The notes under the pieces were generated by a model. It was not told the origin of the DNA. It saw only the letters and a program-made list of their open reading frames with translations, and did not search any database. Of a stretch of DNA of 20,578 nt, positions 14,975 through 20,578 are shown one piece after another (position 1 is the first letter of the stretch; every line of letters starts with the position of its first letter). A program made the position numbers and the translations under genes. The DNA comes from JAZGDL01 sp036477795 (lineage in GTDB: Bacteria; Planctomycetota; Phycisphaerae; UBA1845), in NCBI GenBank assembly GCA_036477795.1, contig JAZGDL010000084.1, positions 1 to 20,578 on the forward strand. Reading direction: 5' to 3'.

Positions 14975-15625
14975 ATGAACCGAAAAGAGAACATCCTTGC
15001 CGACATCGAGAGGCGGCGGATCAGTGCGATCATCCGCACCGATGATGCGCAACTTGCCGCCGATGCCATGCACGCCGCTGTGACGGGTGGCTTTCGCATG
15101 GTCGAGTTTACGTTGACCACTCCCAAGGCACTGGAACTGGTCGCACAGTTTTCCAAAGAGGAGGGTTTGCTCGTAGGCGCGGGCACGGTCCTGTCGCGAC
15201 AACAAGCACGTGACGCCGTCGCCGCCGGGGCACGCTTTCTCGTTTCGCCTATTTGCGATCCCGAAGTGATTGAGCAAGCCGGCCAGCTTGATGTGGTAAG
15301 CGTGCCCGGCACCTTCACGCCGACCGAAATGGTGGCCGCCGTGCGCATGGGCGCGGACGTCGTCAAGCTATTCCCAGCCCCCGCCGACGTGGTCGGTTAC
15401 GTGACAGCGCTGCGCGGGCCGTTGCCTCGGCTGCGGATTTTCCCCACCGCCGGTGTGGATCAGGACAACTTCGTGGATGTGCTGCGCGCCGGCGCCTTCG
15501 GCGTCGGATTCGTCCGGTCCTTGTTCGATTCCTCCGACCTGGCCGTCGGCAACATGAACGCCATCGAGCGCCGTGCGCGCCGCATCACCGAGCGGTTCGG
15601 GGCGATGAAGGGATCCCATGATTAG
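14975..15625 (+). CDS. KDPG/KHG aldolase (Eda family)
   Basis: Class I aldolase that splits 2-dehydro-3-deoxy-6-phosphogluconate to pyruvate and glyceraldehyde-3-phosphate, or cleaves 4-hydroxy-2-oxoglutarate, in sugar acid catabolism. It has 216 residues. Motifs are MVEFTLTTP with the catalytic Glu (Glu44), GAGTVL (68-73), VSVPGTFTPTE, and VVKLFPA with the Schiff-base lysine (Lys131). A phosphate-binding region IFPTAGV lies at about 155-161. Length and order are those of Eda. I chose the ATG at 14975 because MNRKENILADIERRRISAIIR matches the usual N-terminus; the longer frame to 14624 does not. No other Entner-Doudoroff gene is in the window, so the preferred substrate is open. It is divergent from the kinase. 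Confidence 0.9.
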   Translation: MNRKENILADIERRRISAIIRTDDAQLAADAMHAAVTGGFRMVEFTLTTPKALELVAQFSKEEGLLVGAGTVLSRQQARDAVAAGARFLVSPICDPEVIEQAGQLDVVSVPGTFTPTEMVAAVRMGADVVKLFPAPADVVGYVTALRGPLPRLRIFPTAGVDQDNFVDVLRAGAFGVGFVRSLFDSSDLAVGNMNAIERRARRITERFGAMKGSHD

Positions 15626-15644
15626 CGTGGGCGGGCGCATCCTA

Positions 15645-15685
15645 GGCTTTGTCTCAACACGAAAGAACCGTTTTGAGACAAAGCC
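15645..15685. repeat. Inverted repeat abutting the truncated PIN gene
   Basis: GGCTTTGTCTCAA (15645-15657) and TTGAGACAAAGCC (15673-15685) form a perfect 13-bp stem around a 15-base loop. The element lies between the aldolase stop and the broken PIN gene and ends exactly where PIN similarity stops. No target-site duplication was seen. Confidence 0.7.
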
Positions 15686-15856
15686 CAGCACGGAATCGGG
15701 GGCGTCCTCCAACTCATCGCGCACCACCGGCGAAAGAATCAGGCCAAAGCGTCCTTCCCTGACCTGGTCGAAGAATGTGCGACCCGGCTCGGCGAACTCC
15801 TCGTCGAAGACACCGCCATACACGGACGTGTCCGCATAGACCCGGATTCCAGCCAC
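15686..15856 (-). pseudogene. Truncated PIN-domain (VapC-like) toxin
   Basis: PIN-domain ribonuclease fragment. The start is GTG at 15856 with GGAGG about nine bases upstream, so the 5' end looks genuine. About 56 residues follow with IRVYADTSVYGG (first active-site Asp9), FDEEF, and a second acidic site in VVRDELEDAPD (Glu48). This is the first half of a stand-alone PIN protein of about 140-160 residues. After D-S-V the frame enters the inverted repeat at 15685 and the rest is not PIN-like; the later catalytic aspartates are missing. The open frame runs on to 15368 antisense to the aldolase, which I treat as chance. It is almost certainly inactive. Confidence 0.75.
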
Positions 15857-15860
15857 TGAG

Positions 15861-16043
15861 CTACACCTCCGGCTTCAATCTAGCGTCATTCGCCGCCGCT
15901 GGTCCAGGACGCTGGATTACGCTCGCTGTCCGACGACGACCGAACACGACGGTGCCACCGGTGAGCACGAGTAGCGCCGGAAGCAGCAACACCCACTCAG
16001 AGACGGTGCGGATCGACAGAACGCCAGCGTCGCAAGTCCTCAT
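15861..16043 (-). pseudogene. Orphan IPTL-CTERM-like sorting-signal fragment
   Basis: About 60 residues contain TVSEW, a hydrophobic segment (VLLLPALLVLTGGTVVFG), then R-R-R and a short tail. This is the order of IPTL-CTERM-type C-terminal sorting signals (I-P-T-x-S-E-W, membrane helix, basic cluster). No secreted domain precedes it; the upstream sequence has no recognisable fold. It is most simply the 3' end of a lost surface-protein gene. Its TAG stop at 15861 lies next to the ribosome binding site of the PIN fragment. A small genuine membrane peptide is less likely. Confidence 0.45.
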
Positions 16044-16320
16044 CTGACAAGGACGACGGACTTTTTGATGGGCACAGCCTACGTGCGCTGCAGACGCTCA
16101 TGTTCGTGTGAATTTCGCGTGGTTGACACTTTCTTGACACCAAATGGCGTTTTCGCGGTGTTCGGACGGAAGGGCCTATAGGGAAACGGGGAGCAATGGA
16201 TAGGCCCAACCTACGGAGCACCGCGCCAGCCCTCGACCCTACCGAAGAGGGGGGACAGGATGCCGCTCCGGCATCCTGCCCTCTACTCTACCGTGCTCGG
16301 CACTGAATTATTCGGGCTAG
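16044..16320. other. Intergenic region with small repeats
   Basis: No gene was seen here. Notable items are two TTGACA hexamers 11 bases apart (16123-16128 and 16134-16139) without a fitting -10, an inverted pair GGGCCTAT / ATAGGCCC (16172-16179 and 16200-16207), and the hairpin at 16252-16282. Confidence 0.4.
16252..16282. terminator. Strong hairpin downstream of the toxin-nuclease-lipid kinase operon
   Basis: CAGGATGCCG-CTC-CGGCATCCTG (16256-16278) is a perfect 10-bp stem with a three-base loop. It can be extended by three pairs past one mismatch. It lies about 40 bases beyond the last minus-strand stop (16321), where an operon terminator would be expected. There is no clear T run, so the terminator role is inferred from position. 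Confidence 0.5.
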
Positions 16321-16605
16321 TCAGGTGTTCCAGACTGGTCTCGTGGATGCGACAAACTCGAGTTGGCGGAACAGATGCAGCCACCGCGTGCAACAAGCAC
16401 GCAATTGTTCGAGGTTTTGTCGAGACAGATGCTTGGCCAGTCGTGTGGAGACCAGTTCCGCTTGCAGTTCCAGCCAGCCGCGCCGGAACTGTAGGCTGAA
16501 CTTTCGTCGACCCGGCAGAGATTGCAGCAGATCTTCCGTCTGCGTGACGATCGCTTCAAGTTTGCGGGTGATCGTCTTGCATGTTTCGATGCTTGGGTCG
16601 TGCAA
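16321..16605 (-). CDS. Small hypothetical helical protein at operon end
   Basis: A 94-residue protein I do not recognise. It starts with TTG at 16605, four bases after the lipid kinase stop, so it would be translated with it. It is rich in Leu, Arg, Glu and Gln (ITRKLEAIV, FRRGWLELQAELV, RQNLEQLRAC) and likely all helical, with no membrane segment and four cysteines. Codon use resembles the neighbours (many CTG, GAA, CGA), which supports coding. Close linkage to the lipid kinase is the only functional hint. The start is uncertain because no ATG is in frame. Confidence 0.5.
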   Translation of the reverse strand: MHDPSIETCKTITRKLEAIVTQTEDLLQSLPGRRKFSLQFRRGWLELQAELVSTRLAKHLSRQNLEQLRACCTRWLHLFRQLEFVASTRPVWNT

Positions 16606-16609
16606 TGCC

Positions 16610-17542
16610 CTATCGCCCCGTGGCTGTCTCCTGGGGAAGAACCACGCGGATCGCCCCGGGTGCGGATTCGATCACGGCTGGAAGGTCGCCGATCGCTTCG
16701 CCATCCGCCCAGATTTCCGTGGCTGTTCCGGCTCCAGCCGCTCGGGCAACGAGCCGGCGGGTGCGCATCATCCGCACCTCCGGGAGCCCCGTATGCGTTC
16801 CTCGTATCACACGGTAAAGCATACCCGGCACGCGCCTCCGGGTCACGTCGGTCACCAGGCAAAGATCGACCTGTCCGTCAAAGGCGCTGGCATCGGGCGC
16901 GATTTTCATGGCCCCGCCGTACCACGGTGTGTTGGCGCTGGCAGCCATGAACCCCGGCCCCTGGTATTCACCGAAATCGCCGGAGAGGTTGAGAATCGGC
17001 GTCCGATATCGCATGAGCACCTGCAGCGTCCCATATACGTAGGCTGCCGGCCCCTGTAGCGGCATCCGCATCTCATTGACGTACCGTGACACGGCTGCGT
17101 CGAAACCCATCGCAGCCACGGTGCAGAAGTACCGCTCGCCCACCAGGCCCAAGTCCACCGCCCGCGGCGAGCCGTTTGCCAGCACTTCGACGATTTGCTC
17201 GCAAGTCTTGCCGACGCCCAGGGCTCGTGCAAAGTCATTGCACCGGCCAGCCGGAGCAAGTCCCATCATGCACGCCTCACTCCCGGCGTGGGCCAGGGCG
17301 TTGGCCACCTCATGCACCGTCCCGTCACCACCGCAGGCCACCACGCAAAGAGAGCTGTCGCCACGATGTTCAGCCACAGCATCAGCCGCGATGCGCTCCG
17401 CCTCGCCTCTAGCGGAAGTCGACCGCATGGTACACCCAAACCCACGGCCACGGAGCAATTCACCGACAGCCCCCGCCAGTCTCCCCCCACGCCCACGTCC
17501 TGCCACGGGATTATCCACGATGAGGAACGAGCGGTCATTCAT
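16610..17542 (-). CDS. Diacylglycerol kinase catalytic-domain lipid kinase
   Basis: Soluble or membrane-associated lipid kinase of the DAGK/YegS/DgkB family, which phosphorylates diacylglycerol or a related lipid using ATP. It has 310 residues. The N-terminal IVDNPVAGRGRGG is followed by the nucleotide-binding GGDGTVHEVAN (71-81) and GLAPAGRCNDFARALG (94-109). The last is usually G-T-x-N-D-F-A, so Thr is Arg here. VAAMGFDAAV and a C-terminal DG-containing segment (ADGEAIGDLP) complete the fold. The ATG at 17542 overlaps the upstream nuclease-like gene stop (ATGA), so the two are translationally coupled. The exact lipid is unknown. Such enzymes usually recycle diacylglycerol from envelope turnover. 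Confidence 0.88.
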   Translation of the reverse strand: MNDRSFLIVDNPVAGRGRGGRLAGAVGELLRGRGFGCTMRSTSARGEAERIAADAVAEHRGDSSLCVVACGGDGTVHEVANALAHAGSEACMMGLAPAGRCNDFARALGVGKTCEQIVEVLANGSPRAVDLGLVGERYFCTVAAMGFDAAVSRYVNEMRMPLQGPAAYVYGTLQVLMRYRTPILNLSGDFGEYQGPGFMAASANTPWYGGAMKIAPDASAFDGQVDLCLVTDVTRRRVPGMLYRVIRGTHTGLPEVRMMRTRRLVARAAGAGTATEIWADGEAIGDLPAVIESAPGAIRVVLPQETATGR

Positions 17543-18366
17543 ATTTCGGCGTCGTTACTGCCGTGTGCTTGCGTTAGGGCACAACCAGTAAAGGTGCGGA
17601 TCAGCACCCCATCCCGTAGCGCAAATCTCTGGTCGTAGGGCCCGGTGAACAGTTCAGCGGGCAACGGGATAGGCGCACCTGGGTTCTCACAGACGACAAC
17701 GGCAGGAGGATGTTGAACTTGCGGGCGATGCGACCACCAGGATTCTGCGCGGACTTCGGCGCGTTCCTCATCGTCGAGCGTTCGACCCAAACGGTTCTGG
17801 CGCTCGGCAACCTCACGGTCACGCACCCGCACAAAGTCAGGATCAGGTACTCTTGCTCGTGTCAGAATGACGATTGAACTGATCGTTGTATTCTGAAACT
17901 CCCCGGTTTTGTAGCGCACCATCTTACCCCCGCGCGGCAAGAAAACGCTTTGGATGCTTCTGAGATCCGCTTTGCCATCTTCGGTCAAATCAACAGTGAA
18001 CCCAGGATCGCCCAACATCGCCCCGAAAACATGCCGCGGTTCTAGCCAGGTTCTCGGATCACCGGCGTTGTAGATCACCAGTGAACAGCAGTAATCCTTG
18101 AACTCCCGGAACTTGATCCGGGCCTCGTGAATCTCCTCCTTAATGCCCTTGCGCGGATCAACGGCTCCTATCCTCGCCCGCACCTCCGTACCCCGACGCT
18201 CTTTCACTTCAAACAGGAATTCGCGGTCGCCCCACCGAACGAAATAGTCAGGGCGCTTGCAGCAGTTTTCGATGGGGTGCTCGAAAGTCCAGTCCGAGTA
18301 CCCGTACGTTTCAAGGTATTCCTTGAAGAGCATCTCCGAATCGGTTTGAGGTACGGATTGCCCCAT
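17539..18366 (-). CDS. PD-(D/E)XK nuclease-like protein
   Basis: A 275-residue protein. CCKRPDYFVRWGDREFLFEVKE (residues 35-56, abbreviated core P-D at 39-40, E53-x-K55) has the P-D / x12 / E-x-K active-site spacing of PD-(D/E)XK nucleases, with the usual hydrophobic strand before E-V-K. The rest is unassigned; SLVIYNAG and SIVILTR look like further core strands. I chose the ATG at 18366; an ATG at 18420 would overlap the RelE gene by 20 bases. Its stop overlaps the lipid kinase start. It follows the antitoxin/RelE pair by 34 bases, suggesting one transcript. The function could be DNA restriction, repair or RNA cleavage; this is inferred from the motif alone. Confidence 0.65.
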   Translation of the reverse strand: MGQSVPQTDSEMLFKEYLETYGYSDWTFEHPIENCCKRPDYFVRWGDREFLFEVKERRGTEVRARIGAVDPRKGIKEEIHEARIKFREFKDYCCSLVIYNAGDPRTWLEPRHVFGAMLGDPGFTVDLTEDGKADLRSIQSVFLPRGGKMVRYKTGEFQNTTISSIVILTRARVPDPDFVRVRDREVAERQNRLGRTLDDEERAEVRAESWWSHRPQVQHPPAVVVCENPGAPIPLPAELFTGPYDQRFALRDGVLIRTFTGCALTQAHGSNDAEI

Positions 18367-18400
18367 CACTTTCTCACGGGCACGCTTGCCAGGTGCCGGC

Positions 18401-18673
18401 TTAGATGCCGCGATACACATCTCGTCTATGGCCCACCGCGATTATTTCCACGGTGCGCTCGCGGTCATCGATGGAATAGAGAATGCGGTGTTGCCCAACG
18501 CGCAAACGGTAATCTTCCATCCCGCGCAGCTTCTTTGAACGCGCCGGGCGCGGGTTGCTCTCCAGATTGAGTATCACCTTCGTTATCCGCTCGAAGGTTT
18601 TGGCGACAAGCCGATTCATTTCCTTCTCGGCGGAGCGTTTGATGCGGACGGTGTACCCGCCGCCACCGCTCAT
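18401..18673 (-). CDS. RelE/ParE-family toxin
   Basis: A 90-residue toxin of the RelE/ParE superfamily. YTVRIKRSAEKEMNRL near the N-terminus, the helix ITKVILNLESNPRP, then KLRGMEDYRLRVGQHRILYSIDD and IIAVGHRRDVYR give the complete beta-alpha-alpha-beta3 order. The conserved YRLRVG..RILY core and the C-terminal GHR..VYR of RelE-type ribosome-dependent mRNA interferases are present. The ATG at 18673 overlaps the antitoxin stop by four bases, the typical antitoxin-first arrangement. The protein appears intact, unlike the other toxin fragments nearby. It is probably self-regulated with its antitoxin. Confidence 0.87.
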   Translation of the reverse strand: MSGGGGYTVRIKRSAEKEMNRLVAKTFERITKVILNLESNPRPARSKKLRGMEDYRLRVGQHRILYSIDDRERTVEIIAVGHRRDVYRGI

Positions 18674-18876
18674 CGATTTTCTTTCTCTGAAAGATACTCT
18701 CGAAACGGGCGTGAAGACTCCTTCCGCCGATCAGCCATGATCGCGAGGTCAAGAATGTCTCGCGCAAAAGCCTTGTCGCGGGCGATCCGCACCACCACCG
18801 CATCTCGCTCGGCCTTGGGCAGCGCCTTCAGCGCTGTGAGGAATACATCCGCCGTGGCTTTCTGCGCCTTGGTCAT
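18670..18876 (-). CDS. Antitoxin of the RelE pair
   Basis: A 68-residue mostly helical protein, MTKAQKATADVFLTALKALP..., placed directly before and overlapping RelE by ATGA. The helical body and charged C-terminus (SSRPFREYLSEKENR), which could wrap the toxin, fit a cognate antitoxin. No known DNA-binding motif is certain. The ATG at 18876 has GGGAG about eight bases upstream. The assignment rests mainly on gene order and size. Confidence 0.75.
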   Translation of the reverse strand: MTKAQKATADVFLTALKALPKAERDAVVVRIARDKAFARDILDLAIMADRRKESSRPFREYLSEKENR

Positions 18877-18877
18877 G

Positions 18878-18997
18878 TCATTGTCTCCCGGCTACTGTCG
18901 ACCGTTTTGATTTCAACGCATCGGCGATCGCCGTGTTACGCTCCGCATACCACTGCCTTGCGGCGTAAGCCTCTGCGACGGCCTCGGGGTGAAACTC
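18878..18997 (-). pseudogene. Start-less, truncated ParE-like toxin
   Basis: Directly after the antitoxin stop at 18998, and in the same frame, the codons read EFHPEAVAEAYAARQWYAER, followed by NTAIADAL. This is the usual beginning of a ParE/RelE-type toxin (x-F-H-P-E-A-x-x-E, W-Y-A-E-R). The first codon follows a TGA with no ATG, GTG or TTG, and similarity ends after about 28 residues with a stop at 18878. Both the start and the C-terminal three quarters are lost. The end of the remnant supplies the ribosome binding site of the next antitoxin. Confidence 0.75.
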
Positions 18998-19243
18998 TCA
19001 AGCGTCGGAATGGCCATCGGGCATTCCAAGGATCGTACGGCGGGCTTCGGGCCAGGGGACAGGCCTTACCGACCCGCCGTCCAGGTGGGCGATCCGACGA
19101 GCGATTTCAGCATCCCAGGCAGACGGCGCGTCCTCATCTGCCTCCTGGTCGAGACTATCGATCAGCCTCGCAGCGAGATCAGCGCGGTCGCCATCCGGAA
19201 GCCCCAGAGCGTCCTCCAGCAGTTTGATCGCATTTGTCGTCAT
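18998..19243 (-). CDS. Orphan addiction-module antitoxin (TIGR02574/PF09720-like)
   Basis: An 81-residue protein. AIKLLEDALGLPDGDRADLAARLIDSLD followed by a Trp/Glu/Ala-rich stretch (SAWDAEIARRIAHLDGG) and the C-terminal VPWPEARRTILG match the putative addiction module component family, which normally precedes a ParE/RelE toxin. The ATG at 19243 has a near-perfect AGGAGG nine bases upstream, a better start than the in-frame ATG at 19297. Its toxin partner, which should follow at once, is only a 39-codon remnant, so the antitoxin has outlived its toxin. It might still neutralise related toxins or just be decaying. Confidence 0.85.
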   Translation of the reverse strand: MTTNAIKLLEDALGLPDGDRADLAARLIDSLDQEADEDAPSAWDAEIARRIAHLDGGSVRPVPWPEARRTILGMPDGHSDA

Positions 19244-19269
19244 AGTTGTATCCTCCTGATGATCAGCGA

Positions 19270-19341
19270 TTATATGCCTGCGCCTGACAGTTGGCAAAGC
19301 CGGCTGAGCTCTTGCCGCTTGTCTGCGATCAAGCGGTTCAT
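19270..19341 (-). pseudogene. Stub of a MNT-type nucleotidyltransferase
   Basis: MNRLIADKRQELSRLCQLSGAGI, 23 residues then stop. The M-N-x-L-I-x-x-K/R-x-x-x-x-x-L-C pattern resembles the first helix of minimal nucleotidyltransferases (the MNT antitoxins of HEPN-MNT pairs), just before the G-S catalytic motif would begin. The catalytic part is missing. It ends 27 bases before the antitoxin start. The match is short, so this is suggestive only. Confidence 0.35.
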
Positions 19342-19412
19342 ATCGTTGGCACTCTGCTGGTCATCATATCCAAGTGCGGGGACGCTGGCTATGGAAAACC
19401 GCGGTAGGCCTA

Positions 19413-20578
19413 TCAGTGAACCCGGCACATTAAGACCGGCGGACAGTGGAAGTAGGTGATCTGCGCCTGGTCGCCTGGCATTTTCAAGAACTCCTTGGCT
19501 TGTTCGATGGCTGCGCGCAGGGACGGGACGGGCGCGAATCCGATCCGCCGGGCGGCTTCCACGCTCGTGGGATTGACCGTGATGATGCGCCCGAGGTGAT
19601 CCATTCCATGGCATCCCCAATACCACATGTAAAAAGGATGTACGCCGTGGTAGGCGTAGGAAGTGCGATACAGGTGAATGTACCGCTCGCTTTGGGCATA
19701 TTCCTTCTCGAATCGGCGCTCCATTTCCAGTGGATCGCGGGTCTCGGTGAGGACCTCCTCGAAAAAGTCGATGTACGAAGGGTGATGCCCGCGATGGAAC
19801 CTGTATTCCAGCGGATGCACCACGATCATCACACCGCCCTTACGCACCAGCGGCTTGCCCTTGTAGAAGTTGAAGAAGTAACCGGCCGCCATGCAATAGA
19901 CCAGGATCGGGTTCAGAATCGAGTACACGCTGTACGGTCCGATCGACGGCAAACCCACGAGCATGATGTCAGCCTGGCCGTCCACGTCGATCAGTTGCTG
20001 CCGGTGACACGCTTCGATGGTCCGGGCGTGCACCGGATCGGTCATCCCGGCGTTGATCCCGGTCACGGCGTAGGGCGCGCAAAGGCCCTGGTAAACAGCC
20101 CGTCGCAGCGGCGGCGGCATCAGGCCCAGGGCCGTACGATTCGCCTGAAAGTTCAGCTTGTCGAACAGGCTCCATTGAGCCTCGCGCTTCTGCAAGAAAC
20201 CCAGAGCGTGCGAAAAGGTGTCGCTGTTTAGCGTGGTCTCAATCGTGAATATCTTCACATGCTCCGCCACCACCGCGCCCATGCGATCGCAGGAGCGGTG
20301 AAAGCTGCTGGTGGCGGGGTCCATGTAGCTCCGCGAGGTCATCAACGTGCCCACGTTGTGGTGATGCCGGACGGACTTGTAGGTTCCCAGGCCGACCGGC
20401 ACCGATTTGTGGCCGCCGTCCATGGTGACCAGATTGATGTTCACGTAAATCAGCAGGTCCGACTCCACCGCACGCCGGTTGATCTCCACCTCCTCGCCGG
20501 ATTCCGTCTTGCCGAGCAGGACATTGCCGTCCGGATCCTCGGCGTCATGGTTGTAAAGCCGCTCCGGCCAATAGCGGG
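19413..20578 (-). CDS. LarA-like lactate racemase family protein (DUF2088), 5' end outside window
   Basis: Open to the window end on the minus strand, 387 codons visible. Early residues GEEVEINRRAVESDLLIYVN and MDGGHKSVPVGLGTYKSVRHHHN follow the LarA order (E-V-x-I-N-R-x-x-x-E-A/S-D-L, G-G-x-K-S, H-x-N). Near the C-terminus, GGVMIVVHPLE, then TSVEAARRIGFAPVPSLRAAIEQA and ITYFHCPP, match the second LarA domain. LarA racemises 2-hydroxyacids such as lactate with a nickel pincer cofactor bound by His and Lys. Planctomycete homologues are diverse, and the substrate here is unknown. An internal GTG at 20489 is not the start, because the family-like sequence continues upstream (RYWPERLYNHDAEDPDGNVL). 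Confidence 0.8.
   Translation of the reverse strand, partial: RYWPERLYNHDAEDPDGNVLLGKTESGEEVEINRRAVESDLLIYVNINLVTMDGGHKSVPVGLGTYKSVRHHHNVGTLMTSRSYMDPATSSFHRSCDRMGAVVAEHVKIFTIETTLNSDTFSHALGFLQKREAQWSLFDKLNFQANRTALGLMPPPLRRAVYQGLCAPYAVTGINAGMTDPVHARTIEACHRQQLIDVDGQADIMLVGLPSIGPYSVYSILNPILVYCMAAGYFFNFYKGKPLVRKGGVMIVVHPLEYRFHRGHHPSYIDFFEEVLTETRDPLEMERRFEKEYAQSERYIHLYRTSYAYHGVHPFYMWYWGCHGMDHLGRIITVNPTSVEAARRIGFAPVPSLRAAIEQAKEFLKMPGDQAQITYFHCPPVLMCRVH

Noticed and set aside
15368..15685. Continuation of the PIN frame toward 15368
   Set aside because: After the inverted repeat the frame is antisense to the intact aldolase and has no PIN residues, so the open length is chance.
19413..20489. GTG at 20489 as true start of the LarA-like protein
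   Set aside because: Family-like sequence continues in frame to the window edge, so the gene begins outside the window.

Overview
The window looks like a chromosomal segment from a planctomycete, probably an uncultured or environmental lineage. The evidence is GC-rich DNA, D-C-N-x-N-x-x-P-D repeats followed by a dockerin-like tail, a giant eukaryote-like Ser/Thr kinase with C-x2-C / C-P-E-C zinc ribbons, an IPTL-CTERM-like sorting tail, and many GTG/TTG starts. No rRNA, tRNA or CRISPR array was found. The class within the phylum cannot be fixed from this sequence.

Layout. (1) 1-2351, plus strand: a tight housekeeping run of rimO (5' end cut by the window), pgsA and uppP, with a 1-nt gap and a 4-nt overlap. 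(2) 2468-4338, plus: a translationally coupled pair, an OLD/PARIS-like AAA ATPase followed by a DUF4276 TOPRIM-type protein. This is a candidate anti-phage module inserted between housekeeping genes. (3) 4408-6836, minus: a PHP-type histidinol phosphatase and a polyprenyl-phosphate sugar-1-phosphate transferase that starts surface polysaccharide synthesis. (4) 7217-8017, plus: an unrecognised lipoprotein. (5) 8103-9621, minus: a LipM-like lipoate-pathway acyltransferase and the wreck of a secreted metalloprotease. (6) 10126-14481, minus: a 1451-residue protein made of a class III cyclase-like domain, two protein kinase domains and two copies of a zinc-ribbon plus membrane module. It is followed by a very large nested inverted repeat. 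(7) 14975-15625, plus: a KDPG aldolase. (8) 15645-19341, mostly minus: a region of toxin-antitoxin genes in different states of decay (truncated PIN, start-less ParE, nucleotidyltransferase stub, orphan antitoxin) around one intact antitoxin/RelE pair. That pair runs on into a PD-(D/E)XK nuclease-like gene, a diacylglycerol-kinase-family lipid kinase and a small helical protein. (9) 19413-20578, minus: a LarA-like lactate racemase family protein cut by the window end.

The most unusual items are as follows. A hairpin repeat occurs three times, and the copy inside the kinase coding region carries a compensatory base-pair change that keeps the stem. The kinase has a cyclase - kinase - kinase - 2x(Zn ribbon + TM) architecture with non-canonical residues in the first two domains. 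The ATPase/DUF4276 pair has all the marks of a two-gene defence system. At least three toxin genes are broken close to one intact toxin-nuclease-lipid kinase operon. Several intergenic regions carry strong palindromes or helically phased direct repeats that look like operators.
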